DNA of 64,000 bases from Rhodococcus sp. BP22 (lineage in GTDB: Bacteria > Actinomycetota > Actinomycetes > Mycobacteriales > Mycobacteriaceae), in NCBI RefSeq assembly GCF_014281965.1, contig NZ_JACFTB010000009.1, forward strand, positions 1-64,000. The letters are read 5' to 3'. The position numbers and the translations under genes were made by a program. Shown here in pieces: positions 31,457 to 40,164 of the stretch. The notes below the pieces were generated by a model. The model was not told where the DNA came from. It saw only the letters and a list, made by a program, of their open reading frames with translations, and did no database searches. Positions within the stretch are counted from its first letter, which is position 1. Each line of letters opens with the position of its first letter.

Positions 31457-31816
31457 CAACTCCGCGCGCGCCATGCTGCGGCACGGATATCAGGACCTCG
31501 TCGCCGCCTACGGTAACTCCGATCGAGCGGGGGTCATGGCCGCGAAGAGAGACGTAGTTTGAAATACTCACCGTGACAAACAGATTGGGATCTTCATGCG
31601 CCCAGCAGGTAGTGCAGGCCGCCCAGCGCCACTACCGCATCAGCACGGGCCCGTGGAGTGCAGATGCGGTAGTGGCGCCTACTCATTGCCGTGCGAGCAG
31701 ATCGACGCCGCTAGTACGGTCGATACTGCGCTCCTCTGACACGAACCGGCCAACGACCGCGCAGTCCACTTCCGAAACTGACAACGGACATACCGACAGG
31801 TGCCGGAAACGACCGA
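31457..31816. other. Gene-free stretch with a large compound palindrome
   Basis: 360 bp between convergent genes. The only structure is the nested inverted repeat at 31626-31678, listed separately. Confidence 0.5.
31626..31678. repeat. Compound palindrome: 16-bp inverted repeat flanking a 12-bp palindrome
   Basis: GCGCCACTACCGCATC (31626-31641) is repeated perfectly in inverse at 31663-31678. In the 21-base spacer lies a second perfect palindrome, CACGGGCCCGTG (31644-31655). Both dyads are perfect. It could be a bidirectional terminator, a recombinase site, or an end of a lost element. Confidence 0.75.
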
Positions 31817-32545
31817 CTAACTCGAGTGTCGGGCGAAGAACTGCGCCCCACCGGTGACCTCGGATTGTGGTACTCCAGCATGCCCGCCCATGTTCGCGTG
31901 CAACGTCTTCTCCTTTGAACCGAGGGCGTCGAACAGATCCAAAGCGGCCTGCCGGTCGTTCCCTTCGTCGTCCCACTGCAGGAGAACCTGTAGCGGAATG
32001 GTGAGCTGACGGGCCTCGTCGAACATGGCGGCGGGCACGAAGCTACCCGCGAACAACACGGCGGCCGTGATACGCGGCTCGACCACCGCGAACCGGATAC
32101 CGATGGCTATCGGTCCTCCCGAGAACCCGACCGGTCCGCGAACTTCAGGTAGCGCAAGGAGGGCATCCAATGCGGCCTGCCATTCCGGGACTGCATTGTC
32201 TACCAGCGGAAGTACGAGCCGATCGACTATCTCGTCGACCGGGTCACCGGCCGCCAGCGCCCGCCGCAGATCGCTGCGGGCCTGCTCCGCGGCAGCGGAA
32301 CGGGGCCGCTCACCGCCGCCAGGAAGCTCGATGGTGGCCGCGGCGAAGCCGTGTTCGACAACTGAAGCCCTGGCCCGCCCTGCCAACCTGGAATGCATCG
32401 CGTGCAGTCCCCCAGGGTGACCGAGTAAAACTAGCGGCACCGGTACGGATGCAGACTCTGGGGTCCACAGAATGCCGGGGATCCCATCGAGAGTGAACGC
32501 ACGCTCGAGAACGCCGTCGTCAAGCTGTGCAGAAGTGAATTTCAT
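31817..32545 (-). CDS. Alpha/beta hydrolase (dienelactone-hydrolase-like)
   Basis: 242 residues, full length. Fold landmarks: LVLLGHPGGLHAMHSRL (oxyanion-side HPGG), nucleophile Ser in VGFSGGPIAIG, Asp in QWDDEGNDRQAALDLF, and His in MGGHAGVP. There is no signal peptide, so it acts in the cytoplasm. The substrate is unknown; similar proteins hydrolyse esters or act in dienelactone-type pathways. AAAGG lies upstream of ATG 32545. Codon use matches the chromosome, so it appears intact within the eroded region. Confidence 0.9.
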   Translation of the reverse strand: MKFTSAQLDDGVLERAFTLDGIPGILWTPESASVPVPLVLLGHPGGLHAMHSRLAGRARASVVEHGFAAATIELPGGGERPRSAAAEQARSDLRRALAAGDPVDEIVDRLVLPLVDNAVPEWQAALDALLALPEVRGPVGFSGGPIAIGIRFAVVEPRITAAVLFAGSFVPAAMFDEARQLTIPLQVLLQWDDEGNDRQAALDLFDALGSKEKTLHANMGGHAGVPQSEVTGGAQFFARHSS

Positions 32546-33291
32546 GGTCGTGCCTTTCGAGAGTGCTCGTTAACGGCGCTCCCGGACGGTCTTTTCGTCC
32601 GACCGTGATAAGAGAAAGGAGCACCCATGTCGTTACAGCGTTCACAGGTACCACCTCCTTGTTCTCGTGCACGGTTCTCCGGCAAGGTAGCAGGGCCGAT
32701 CAGAGTCCAGCAAACGGTTTTCTGGCATTCCGTAGGGGTCTTCAATGTATCTATCTGTGTGACATTGCCGACCATGAGTCACTGACTGCGACACCTATCG
32801 AAGGTATGTCTCACACCACACCTAGGAGATGAGCTATCGGCACCCGTATCTGGCTCTGCAGAGACTCAACAGGATCGGACAGGTTCGTAATCGCCACCTC
32901 TCGCAGGTCTCCGCCGTCCTGCGAGGCATGCCTGAGACCGAGGCAGTTGCCAATCGCAGTCGGATCATGGCGTGCCGGCGAACACGATCGCGGGTATCGA
33001 GTATTTGGGCTATGGAGTGGGTCGATTGATTAGACGCCTGCCGACTACATAGAACCCCCGGACACCGTACGCCCGTTCAGTTCCGTTCGATCTACTACGC
33101 TCAACGATCGCCCCTCCTGTAGGAGTTCAGCCAGCGTGTGGGCGTCAAGAAACCTGGGACAGTTCAGGATGGCCGACTACCTGCATCGCTCCGAGGGCCA
33201 CCCAGCTGCTGACTTCGCCTTGGAACCTACAAGACACGTAGCCCGAACGAGCCAGGCCGTGTCATCGGGTCGGGCACCTCCAACCACAGGG
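32546..33291. other. Gene-free stretch upstream of the hydrolase
   Basis: About 750 bp. Small open frames on both strands show no ribosome-binding site or family resemblance. Likely promoter for the hydrolase plus eroded DNA next to the insertion-sequence remnant. Confidence 0.5.
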
Positions 33292-33880
33292 TCACGTCAA
33301 AGCCGCCTTCTCGCTGGTGGGAACTAGATTAATCGCGTCCGCAAGACAGTGTTGATAGTGGCGACAGGCCGCGGCGATGTTGGTGTGCCCAGCGCCCCGC
33401 ATCATGGCCAGCGCGAGATTCCGCAACGTCGCCATCACCCTCGGCCCGCTACCGGTGCGCATCCGGGAAGCCGGCCCACGATGTACTCGATCGTGGACCG
33501 CGGTGTGTGCAGAGCGTCAATGGTGATTACCGAATTAGTGATGTCGAACTGGCCCAGGAGCTCGCGCAACATGGGGATATCGTTGGTTTTCACAGCCACG
33601 TCTACCTGTCCGATCACGACGCCGGTGGCGTGGTCCATCGCGGCCGGCAGGTGTGGCTGGTTCCCGTCGCGGTCTTTGGCGCCGCGCACAGTTTTGCCGT
33701 CGCAGGCGATAACCCGGCACCCCTCGATCGTGGTGAATGTCAGCCGCATCCGCGCTTATATGAGCTGGTCAAACCGGTGGGCATCGATCAGTACGAGGGT
33801 TCTGCGGATCGTCGGCTCGCTCGGAATTCCCGCGTTCGGCATGCTGGCGGCGTCGAGCAGCGCCTTACCGCAGTGGCGGG
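33292..33880 (-). mobile_element. ISAs1-family transposase remnant, internally deleted
   Basis: Reading the minus strand from 33880: PSEPTIRRTLVLIDAHRFDQ, then an in-frame TAA where family members read through, then CRVIACDGKTVRGAKDRDG (first catalytic Asp), DHATGVVIGQVDV, and [19 protein letters not shown] (second Asp). The frame then breaks near 33440 and, without the third catalytic segment, resumes as [20 protein letters not shown] and ends at 33292. The N-terminus, a middle block of well over 100 residues and a stop-free frame are all missing. Dead element; no terminal repeats found. Confidence 0.85.
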
Positions 33881-33918
33881 CCCATTGGGCGGGAGCAATA
33901 ATACTCCCGCCCAATGGG
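33881..33918. repeat. Perfect 15-bp inverted repeat at the edge of the IS remnant
   Basis: CCCATTGGGCGGGAG (33881-33895), eight-base loop CAATAATA, complement 33904-33918. It sits exactly where transposase similarity stops. Confidence 0.8.
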
Positions 33919-34246
33919 ATCCTGCATTGATCTAAGCACCGACTGTCTTCATTCTGTACTGAATGATCGATAAGTGGACAAGAATATAATTACCCAAATA
34001 GTCACCGCTGGTTCGAGACTTCGGAGCGGTGCAATCAAAGTGACAATTTCCGCAGATAAGTCTCCAGATAAGCAAGAATTTGAGGTACAGAAATCTGCCG
34101 ATCAAAGACATGAGGTGTGTGGAGTTTCACGCTGATTCCTCAGTCATTGTTGCGATATTTGAGCGGCACCGAAGGTATTCATCCCAGAAACGACGATACC
34201 TGACACCAGGTCCCGGAATACGGACCAACTCAACGAAGGAGGCACG
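33919..34246. other. AT-rich intergenic stretch before the NTF2-like gene
   Basis: About 330 bp, visibly richer in A/T than the rest (for example GACAAGAATATAATTACCC). It should contain the promoter of the NTF2-like gene. No coding frame is supported. Confidence 0.5.
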
Positions 34247-34732
34247 ATGACGCAGGACATTGAACAACGCGTAGAGGCGCTAGAGGCGAGACTGAACATT
34301 ATTGAACTTGAAGCGACTTACGCCCGTTCATTCGATGAGCACGATGGAGAGAGATGGAGCTCCCTATTTACCGCGGACGGAATTTATCAGTCTCGACCCG
34401 TGGGTGACGAAGCTCCAGTTACATTCGTGCAGGGCACCACGGCTCTAAACGAATACTGCAGCGGCGTGCCGTTTGAGGGCATCCACATGCTGCACTTGCC
34501 GCAGCTTGCCATTGACGGCGACCGCGCTACGGCGCGTATACATCTCGATTTCCACGGGTCCTGGCGTAACAGTGCAGACGCCCCGCGACTCACAATGCAC
34601 GGATATTACGATGTTGCGTACCGTCGCGTTGACGGCCATTGGCGAATTGCCCACCGGGTCACGACGGCCTTTAGCCGCGAATTTCGAACCGTGTTGGGCT
34701 ACCCCACTGACTCCGTCCTACCCTCAGACTGA
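34247..34732 (+). CDS. SnoaL/NTF2-like protein
   Basis: 161 residues of the cone-shaped NTF2-like fold: N-terminal helix EQRVEALEARLNIIELEATY, then ARSFDEHDGERWSSLFTADG, strand segments HMLHLPQLAIDGDRATARIH and the final DVAYRRVDGHWRIAHRV. Such proteins are isomerases, dehydratases or binding proteins; no catalytic pair can be assigned with confidence. GAAGGAGG ideally precedes the ATG. Its codon use and AT-rich leader hint at recent acquisition. No partner genes adjoin it. Confidence 0.88.
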   Translation: MTQDIEQRVEALEARLNIIELEATYARSFDEHDGERWSSLFTADGIYQSRPVGDEAPVTFVQGTTALNEYCSGVPFEGIHMLHLPQLAIDGDRATARIHLDFHGSWRNSADAPRLTMHGYYDVAYRRVDGHWRIAHRVTTAFSREFRTVLGYPTDSVLPSD

Positions 34733-35444
34733 GCTCGAAGCTCGAAGCCGACAACCCGTGCGATCCACTGCGGTAACCCGCCGCGTACCAGCCACCCTCA
34801 CTGGCCCGTGTCCCGTCCGGGTTCTTTTGACCCCGTGGGAACAGTGCCAGATCACCAACTATCCATCTGGAACATCGCCATTCGAGAAACGGACGCATCG
34901 AACATCGATTCAAATAGGCCAAGTGCTCGGTCAGGTCGCCATTACAGACAGAGGCAGGGCCCGAGGTTCGGTCCGATCGGGTTCTGCGGGAATATCCGCC
35001 GGCAAAATCACGAAATCTTCGCCTAGAGCCTCGGCCTGCTGTCCGGCTCGGGTGAGCCCAGAGTCCCTCGTGTCGCGGAGAAAACGGCCAATACTTCGTT
35101 CGCACTCGCGTCGTTTATATTCTCACAGCGGACCGGCATCGGCCACCGTGTAGAACGACGAGCCGTCCGGCAGCCCTACTCGAAAACTCCTCTAGCGCCG
35201 ATCCAAGGTCACAGCATTCCCTCTCCGTCGAGCCAGAACGCTACGCACTTCACGCCCGTATGCCGGGGCGAGACACATGTCTCGCACGAGCCTGTCAAGA
35301 GATCATCGCTCTGAACTGCCATTCTTCTCCTCAACTTCGTCGCTACCCCTACAGAACTCGCGACTCCATAGCCTGGGATCACCAGAAGTAGATTGCATTT
35401 GTGATGGGGCGATGAGTTTCGATCGCGGTGGCAGTCGTAAGGGC
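34733..35444. other. Gene-free stretch with a possible integrase scrap
   Basis: About 710 bp. No intact gene. On the minus strand between stops at 35192 and 35125, 22 codons read SFRVGLPDGSSFYTVADAG, which resembles the beginning of actinobacterial site-specific integrases (SFRVxLPDGxxYWTV from memory). The rest shows nothing. Confidence 0.35.
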
Positions 35445-36047
35445 ATGACCCGAACTACAGCGCACGTGTCGATCTCCCTGGACGGATTCGTCGCCGGCCC
35501 CGATCAGGACAAGGACAACCCGTTGGGTGTCGGAGGCCTCCAACTGCACACATGGCATATCGGTGAGGCCACGAACGAGGCCGATGCCGCGATCACCGCT
35601 GAACTACTGCGGCCCCGTGGAGCATTCATCATGGGCCGTAACATGTTTGGCCCCGTCCGGGGTGAATGGGATGAGGACTGGAGCGGGTGGTGGGGTGACA
35701 ATCCCCCGTACCACGCACCGGTGTTCGTACTCACCCATTATCAACACGAACCAATCGAGATGGCGGGTGGAACTACTTTCCGCTTTGTGACAGATGGTTT
35801 CGGTTCCGCGTACGCCCAGGCCCAGGCAGTAGCAGGCGAAAACGACATCTCCATCGCCGGCGGAGCGTCGACCGTTCGTCAGGCCCTCGCCGCCGGCGTG
35901 ATCGACGAACTCGTCCTCGATATCACTCCAGTCTTGCTCGGAAGCGGTGAATCACCGTTCGAAGGCCTGAGAAGCTTGAGCCTCGAACCACTCGAAGCCA
36001 TTCACTCTCCTTTCACGACGCACGTGCGGTATCGCGTGAAGCACTGA
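35445..36047 (+). CDS. Dihydrofolate-reductase-fold protein (RibD C-terminal-like)
   Basis: 200 residues. It opens TAHVSISLDGFVAGPDQ, typical of the DHFR-like RibD_C family, followed by IMGRNMFGPVRGEW, PVFVLTHYQHEP and the NADPH-site-like DISIAGGASTVRQAL, ending VDELVLDITPVLLGSG-like. These stand-alone proteins are common in actinobacteria with unknown substrates. ATG 35445 begins at the domain; ATG 35412 with GGGG upstream is an alternative adding 11 residues. Confidence 0.88.
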   Translation: MTRTTAHVSISLDGFVAGPDQDKDNPLGVGGLQLHTWHIGEATNEADAAITAELLRPRGAFIMGRNMFGPVRGEWDEDWSGWWGDNPPYHAPVFVLTHYQHEPIEMAGGTTFRFVTDGFGSAYAQAQAVAGENDISIAGGASTVRQALAAGVIDELVLDITPVLLGSGESPFEGLRSLSLEPLEAIHSPFTTHVRYRVKH

Positions 36048-36089
36048 CCGGGACGTCGACGAAGGCTCAGTGTTCAGCCGATGTCCCGG
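36048..36089. terminator. Bidirectional terminator hairpin
   Basis: CCGGGACGTCG (36048-36058) pairs with CGATGTCCCGG (36079-36089) with one mismatch, between the convergent DHFR-fold and DUF7064-like genes. Confidence 0.6.
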
Positions 36090-36093
36090 GTGA

Positions 36094-37254
36094 TCAGGGG
36101 GCTACGTCACCGACCCCGGTGAACCCGTATTGCTCGTGGGGTCCGATGACCGCTACCTCGAAGAGTCCTGCGCCAGTGAGGGAGACGCCGTCCTCGATGA
36201 TGGTGAATCGCGCGAGATTGTCGACAGGGCTGAACATCTTCTTCCAGGGCTCGATCTCGGAGACTTTCTCGCGAAACCCCTGGACAACCAGCTCGCCCTG
36301 CCACATACCGTGGCGCCAATCTTGCTCGAGGCCGTACCCGGTCCCGACCCCCAGGTAGTGCGGAAGCACTGGTTCGCAGGTCACGGTGAGGACGTGGTCC
36401 GCTTTGCCTGGCGAGCCCGGTCTGCGGAAGTACAGTGTCCCGGTCTCGACCTCGCGGGTACCCGGAACGAAGGTCAGCTCGTGATCCGGTCGGCCCAGCC
36501 ACTCCCGTTCACGAGTTCGATCGGCGAAGACCCGAGTCGAGTCCTCGACGATGCGCCGACCGCACCTGTCCTCCTGGATAACCGTGACGATGGTGAAGTC
36601 TTCGAACTGCATGATCGAGTAGATCCAGAAGAAGTTCTGCTCGGCGGCGATCGTTGGATCAGCCTTGCGTCCAGGTGGTTCCGCTTCGCCCACTGGCCGA
36701 ACGCCCCAGGAACGGTCACGGTTGCCGCGCCACGTGTCCGGCGTGACGGGGATGGCCTCGCCGTCGAGCGTCAGTGTCCCCGCCCACGTCCCGGTTTGGA
36801 CGAACCGCTGGGTGTCGAAGGTGACCCGCTCGAGTTGCCGGTGGAAGTGCCTCGCCTCGAGGTTCGCCGGCACGTCGGACTCGAATTCGAGATCGAAACT
36901 GAGGTCGGGAGCCTCCAGGCTCGGTTCGAGAACGACTCTCAGACGGTGCAATCCCTCGATGATCTCGATCCGCAACGGTCCGACGGACAGATCCATGCGA
37001 TCCTCCCCCAGTGCTCGGGAAGCTCGAAAGACGAGGTGATCATCTCCGCGTCGCAGCACCGCAAATCCGTCGCACACACCGAGATTGGGATACTGGCCCA
37101 GTCCGATGATGAGAAACAGTGGATCGGCCCCGTCGACCCCGGCGTGACAATTGAAGTAGTACCGGTCGTAGAAATTGCGGTCCGAGGTGCCGACATGTCG
37201 GATGGGCTCGGCGATCTGGTGGACTGGGTAGTCGTCGAGCGGAGACAGAGTCAT
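36094..37254 (-). CDS. DUF7064/DUF7065-like protein of unknown function
   Basis: 386 residues without signal peptide or membrane segments, beta-rich. The N-terminal part has DRNFYDRYYFNCH and LFLIIGLGQYPNLGVCDGFA; the central part has RFVQTGTWAGTL, WRGNRDRSWGVRPVG and NFFWIYSIMQFEDF. I associate this pattern with DUF7064/DUF7065 proteins found in mycobacteria and rhodococci, often next to phosphotransferases in lipid or sterol catabolic neighbourhoods. It overlaps the upstream phosphotransferase by four bases (ATGA), so the pair is translationally coupled. No function can be assigned. Confidence 0.8.
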   Translation of the reverse strand: MTLSPLDDYPVHQIAEPIRHVGTSDRNFYDRYYFNCHAGVDGADPLFLIIGLGQYPNLGVCDGFAVLRRGDDHLVFRASRALGEDRMDLSVGPLRIEIIEGLHRLRVVLEPSLEAPDLSFDLEFESDVPANLEARHFHRQLERVTFDTQRFVQTGTWAGTLTLDGEAIPVTPDTWRGNRDRSWGVRPVGEAEPPGRKADPTIAAEQNFFWIYSIMQFEDFTIVTVIQEDRCGRRIVEDSTRVFADRTREREWLGRPDHELTFVPGTREVETGTLYFRRPGSPGKADHVLTVTCEPVLPHYLGVGTGYGLEQDWRHGMWQGELVVQGFREKVSEIEPWKKMFSPVDNLARFTIIEDGVSLTGAGLFEVAVIGPHEQYGFTGVGDVAP

Positions 37255-38438
37255 GCGACGGTTCCCGCGGTGACGCCGGCCCAGTAGGTTCCGTCGAGCA
37301 TGGCTTCGAGACTCGCTCGGTGCATGATCATGTCATCTGGATTCTCTGGTAGCTGCGCTTGGCCGAAAGCGACGGCACGGCTCTGCACTCGGAACATGAT
37401 GACGGCGTGACGAACAGCCGCATACAGCGTATAAAAGTTCAGATCGTCCGGTCGGTGCCCGGTCAGCTCCCGATACGTGTCGGCGACGTCTTCGCGGCGG
37501 AGAAGGTCGGGTAGCCCGGGGAGCCCGGCCATCGTGGCGAGATCCTCGAAGAACCTGTGCAAGTAAATCATCCAGCCGAGGTCCAACTCGCGCGGACCGA
37601 GCGTGGCCATCTCCCAATCGAGTACCGCTGCAGGCCGGAAGTCCTGGTACATGACGTTGCCTATGCGGGAGTCGCCCCAACACAGCACCGCCGGTCGGTC
37701 GTCGGTGGGCAGGTTCGCCTCGATCCAGTCGAGTCCGCGTTCGATCAGCGGAGACCGTGGTCCGTCAGCGGTGGCCCATTCGTAGTAGCGCCGTTGACCC
37801 GCCACATGCGCACGCAACGCCGTCTCGCCGGTGGGCTCTTCGTCGCCGTCGGTACATCTCAAACCCGGGCAGACGCGGTGGGGCTCTGCGATGGCATGCA
37901 GGTCGACGAGAATCTGGATAGAGGAGAGTTGGAGTCGGGAACGTTCTTCCGTCGTGCCCTCGGACAGCCAGGATCCGAAGTTGTACGGCATCACGTCGGG
38001 AGGGACGTCGCCCTTGATCCGCTCCATGACGAAGAATTCGCCACCGAGTATCTCAGGCGAGGACTCCGACCAGTAGACACGGGGAATCGGCACCGAGGTG
38101 TGGGTCGCTACTGCCCGCATGACATGGAACTGCTGGTCCAAGTTGTAGGTCGGGAAGATCGGCACCCCGATGACGGCAGGCGCGATCCTCGCAACCAGCT
38201 GGTGCTCCGAGCGGCACCCGTCCTCGGTCCACACAGCGTCGAACAGCACCGTCTCGTTGGACATGCCTGTCCCGGCCGGAATTTCGGTGGAGGTCACCTC
38301 CGGTTCGGATTCGGCGTCGAGAACTGTGGCCAGCCAGCGCTCGAGTCGCGCCCGCAAGACAGCGGGATCGCTCCGGGACTCACCCGGTCGGGCGAGCTCG
38401 GCAAAGTCGGGATCTGCTCCCATGGATTCAGAAGTCAT
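37251..38438 (-). CDS. Phosphotransferase family protein (APH/ACAD10-like kinase fold)
   Basis: 395 residues. Kinase-fold motifs: Lys-strand region HQLVARIAP, catalytic loop LCWGDSRIGNVMY (WGD in place of the more usual HGD) and metal-binding VLDWEMATLGPRELDLGW. Relatives phosphorylate small hydroxylated substrates, including hydroxyacyl-CoAs in lipid degradation; resistance to aminoglycosides is not implied. ATG 38438 is preferred because AGGAG lies six bases upstream. First gene of a two-gene operon, divergent from a TetR regulator whose operators lie between them. Confidence 0.9.
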   Translation of the reverse strand: MTSESMGADPDFAELARPGESRSDPAVLRARLERWLATVLDAESEPEVTSTEIPAGTGMSNETVLFDAVWTEDGCRSEHQLVARIAPAVIGVPIFPTYNLDQQFHVMRAVATHTSVPIPRVYWSESSPEILGGEFFVMERIKGDVPPDVMPYNFGSWLSEGTTEERSRLQLSSIQILVDLHAIAEPHRVCPGLRCTDGDEEPTGETALRAHVAGQRRYYEWATADGPRSPLIERGLDWIEANLPTDDRPAVLCWGDSRIGNVMYQDFRPAAVLDWEMATLGPRELDLGWMIYLHRFFEDLATMAGLPGLPDLLRREDVADTYRELTGHRPDDLNFYTLYAAVRHAVIMFRVQSRAVAFGQAQLPENPDDMIMHRASLEAMLDGTYWAGVTAGTVA

Positions 38439-38482
38439 AACCACTCCTAGTGGTTCGGGAGACACTGATGGCACGCGCTAGT

Positions 38483-38499
38483 CGTTACACTTTGTAACG
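38483..38499. promoter_or_regulatory. TetR operator 1
   Basis: CGTTAC-ACTTT-GTAACG, a perfect dyad in the 121-bp gap between the divergent phosphotransferase operon and tetR. Confidence 0.7.
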
Positions 38500-38507
38500 A
38501 CTGAAGT

Positions 38508-38524
38508 CGTGACGGAATGTAACG
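38508..38524. promoter_or_regulatory. TetR operator 2
   Basis: CGTGAC-GGAAT-GTAACG, one mismatch from operator 1, same spacing, centres 25 bp apart. The pair suggests cooperative binding by the adjacent TetR protein. Confidence 0.65.
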
Positions 38525-38559
38525 GACGTCACACCGAAACCACAAGGGGTCTGTAAAAA

Positions 38560-39210
38560 ATGCCGAAGGAACCCGAGGCCCAGCATCGGCTCGGCCCGCA
38601 GCGGAACCCGACGATCGACGCAGCCGTGCTGGATGCCACCCGACAATTGCTGACAGACAAGGGGTATGCCGGCACCACGATCGACGCAATCGCCGCCCTC
38701 GCGGGCGTCGGACGCCCCGCCATCTATCGTCGTTGGCCGTCGAAAGCTCACATAGTCAACGAAGCCGTCTACCCGGTTCTGGACACGGATCTAGGCGCCG
38801 ACATCGACTCGACTCTCGGCGTCACCGGCACGATGGCCGACCAGGTTCACGCACTGGTGCAGGGCGCGGTCGCACTTTTCGCGTCCCCCGCCACCCGGGC
38901 AGCAGCCCCCGGACTGATGAGCGAGGTGCGTACCGACGGAGCCTTACGTGAAGTGCTGGTCGTACGCCAGCTCGCAGGAGTGCGAGCAGAACTGGAGCGC
39001 CGACTGATTGCAGGCCGCGAACAGGGCGAAATTCGTGCAGGTGTCGACGTGGACACTCTCCTCGACATTCTCGCGGGTGCCGCGATCTTCGCAATGTCCG
39101 TCCGCGATATCGACGATCCAGGGCCGGTCGCCGACGCACTGGCCGACATCGTCCTGCACGGCATCCTTCCCACCGGGCAGTCGGAGGACGATACGCGGAC
39201 CACTGGATAG
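38560..39210 (+). CDS. TetR-family transcriptional regulator
   Basis: 216 residues. The helix-turn-helix is classic: AAVLDATRQLLTDKGYAGTT, then IDAIAALAGVGRPAIYRRWP, followed by SKAHIVNEAVYP. The C-terminal ligand domain (TetR_C-type) runs from ~80 to 205. It is divergent from the phosphotransferase/DUF7064-like operon, with two matching dyads in the shared promoter, so it very likely represses that operon and itself. The ligand is unknown, probably a lipid or its CoA ester given the target genes. Confidence 0.93.
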   Translation: MPKEPEAQHRLGPQRNPTIDAAVLDATRQLLTDKGYAGTTIDAIAALAGVGRPAIYRRWPSKAHIVNEAVYPVLDTDLGADIDSTLGVTGTMADQVHALVQGAVALFASPATRAAAPGLMSEVRTDGALREVLVVRQLAGVRAELERRLIAGREQGEIRAGVDVDTLLDILAGAAIFAMSVRDIDDPGPVADALADIVLHGILPTGQSEDDTRTTG

Positions 39211-39305
39211 CACCGGTGGGCTCTTCCGCTCACCACAGCGGCCGATCGACGATCTCTACGAACGATGCGGGTTCGAGTTCCTTCGCGCGATCGAGGTTCT
39301 GTAGC

Positions 39306-39902
39306 GTGATCGACGTGAATTATTCTCGCGCAACCAAATCCGGCGTACTCACGGCCTGCGCCGCGGCGCTCGCTGTGGCGCTAGCAGCATGCGGCTCCGA
39401 TTCGACTACCTCATCGGTCAGCGAATCTGCACCGGCGTCCACCACCTGCCCGTCCCAAGCACCCGCGGCCGGCGCCACACCTGAATGGACGCTTCCCGGA
39501 TCCACCGGCAGCGTGGCAGTCGCCGCATCAACCGATACGACGGCTCCCCTCGTCGAGGTCACCACACCGTTCGCTGTGACCGAAACCCAGGTACACACCC
39601 TGCAGACCGGTGGCGGACCGGTTGTGGCAGACGACGCGACGGTCTCGGTCTGCTACATGGGAGTCAACGGCCGCGATGGTTCGGTCTTCGACAGCAGCTA
39701 CGAACGCGGCGCACCGGTCGAGTTCCCGCTTGCGCGAGTCGTACCTGGCTTTCAGAAGGCGATTGCAGGGCAGACTGTCGGGTCGAAGGTAGCCGTCGCG
39801 ATGACATCCGCCGACGGGTACCCCAGTGGTCAGCCGTCCGCGGGCATCGAGCAAGGCGACACCTTGGTATTCGCGATCGAGATCATCGACGTCTCGGGCT
39901 GA
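39306..39902 (+). CDS. FKBP-type peptidyl-prolyl isomerase lipoprotein
   Basis: About 198 residues. The signal peptide ends in a lipobox (ALAVALAACGSD), so the protein is lipid-anchored outside the membrane. A Ser/Thr/Pro-rich linker follows. The C-terminal ~100 residues are an FKBP domain: VCYMGVNGRDGSVFDSSYER, PVEFPLARVVPGFQKAIAGQ, VGSKVAVAMTSADGY and GDTLVFAIEIIDV. It should catalyse prolyl isomerisation in extracytoplasmic folding. GTG 39306 or GTG 39315 starts the gene. A tandem repeat overlaps its stop codon. Confidence 0.92.
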   Translation: MIDVNYSRATKSGVLTACAAALAVALAACGSDSTTSSVSESAPASTTCPSQAPAAGATPEWTLPGSTGSVAVAASTDTTAPLVEVTTPFAVTETQVHTLQTGGGPVVADDATVSVCYMGVNGRDGSVFDSSYERGAPVEFPLARVVPGFQKAIAGQTVGSKVAVAMTSADGYPSGQPSAGIEQGDTLVFAIEIIDVSG

Positions 39903-39943
39903 TACACCGTCTCGTCTGATACACCGTCTCGTCTGATAGACGG
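39900..39943 (+). terminator. Tandem 17-bp repeat and hairpin after the FKBP gene
   Basis: TGATACACCGTCTCGTC occurs twice (39900-39916 and 39917-39933), the first copy including the stop codon, followed by TGATA of a third. CCGTCT (39924-39929) pairs with AGACGG (39938-39943), giving a modest hairpin. Confidence 0.6.
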
Positions 39944-40024
39944 GGCCGGTAGCAAGGCCATTCTCGGCCTTCACCGAGCCGCTCACAGCGTGCAACAGCT
40001 TCCCTTCCCTTTTCAACATATAGC

Positions 40025-40057
40025 GCACCCGGGGGCTTGTGGCAAGACCCCGGGTGC
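40025..40057 (+). promoter_or_regulatory. Rifamycin-associated element (RAE) upstream of the HelR-type gene
   Basis: GGGGCTTGTGGCAAGACCCC at 40032-40051 matches the recalled RAE consensus GGGGCTTGCGGCAAGGCCCC at 18 of 20 positions. The dyad extends outward to GCACCC/GGGTGC (40025-40057), 14 of 15 pairs. RAEs lie upstream of rifamycin-inducible genes in actinomycetes. It is about 110-140 bp before the HelR-type start. Confidence 0.8.
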
Positions 40058-40164
40058 GGCGCAGAATTACCGGCTGAAGCCGAAAGCTGCGGAAAGGGAA
40101 GGAAACTCATGCATCTACCTGTGCCGGATTTACCACCGACTTCGAACCCATCGCGAATCGAGCC

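Noticed and set aside
36130-37287. 385-codon plus-strand frame opposite the DUF7064-like gene
   Set aside because: The minus-strand protein has the better start, coupling to the phosphotransferase gene and family resemblance; the plus frame has none.
37557-38450. 297-codon plus-strand frame opposite the phosphotransferase gene
   Set aside because: The phosphotransferase has clear kinase motifs and a ribosome-binding site; this is its shadow.
39260-39300. GGGTTCGAGTTCC as a tRNA T-arm
   Set aside because: No acceptor stem, anticodon arm or CCA-side pairing could be drawn around it.
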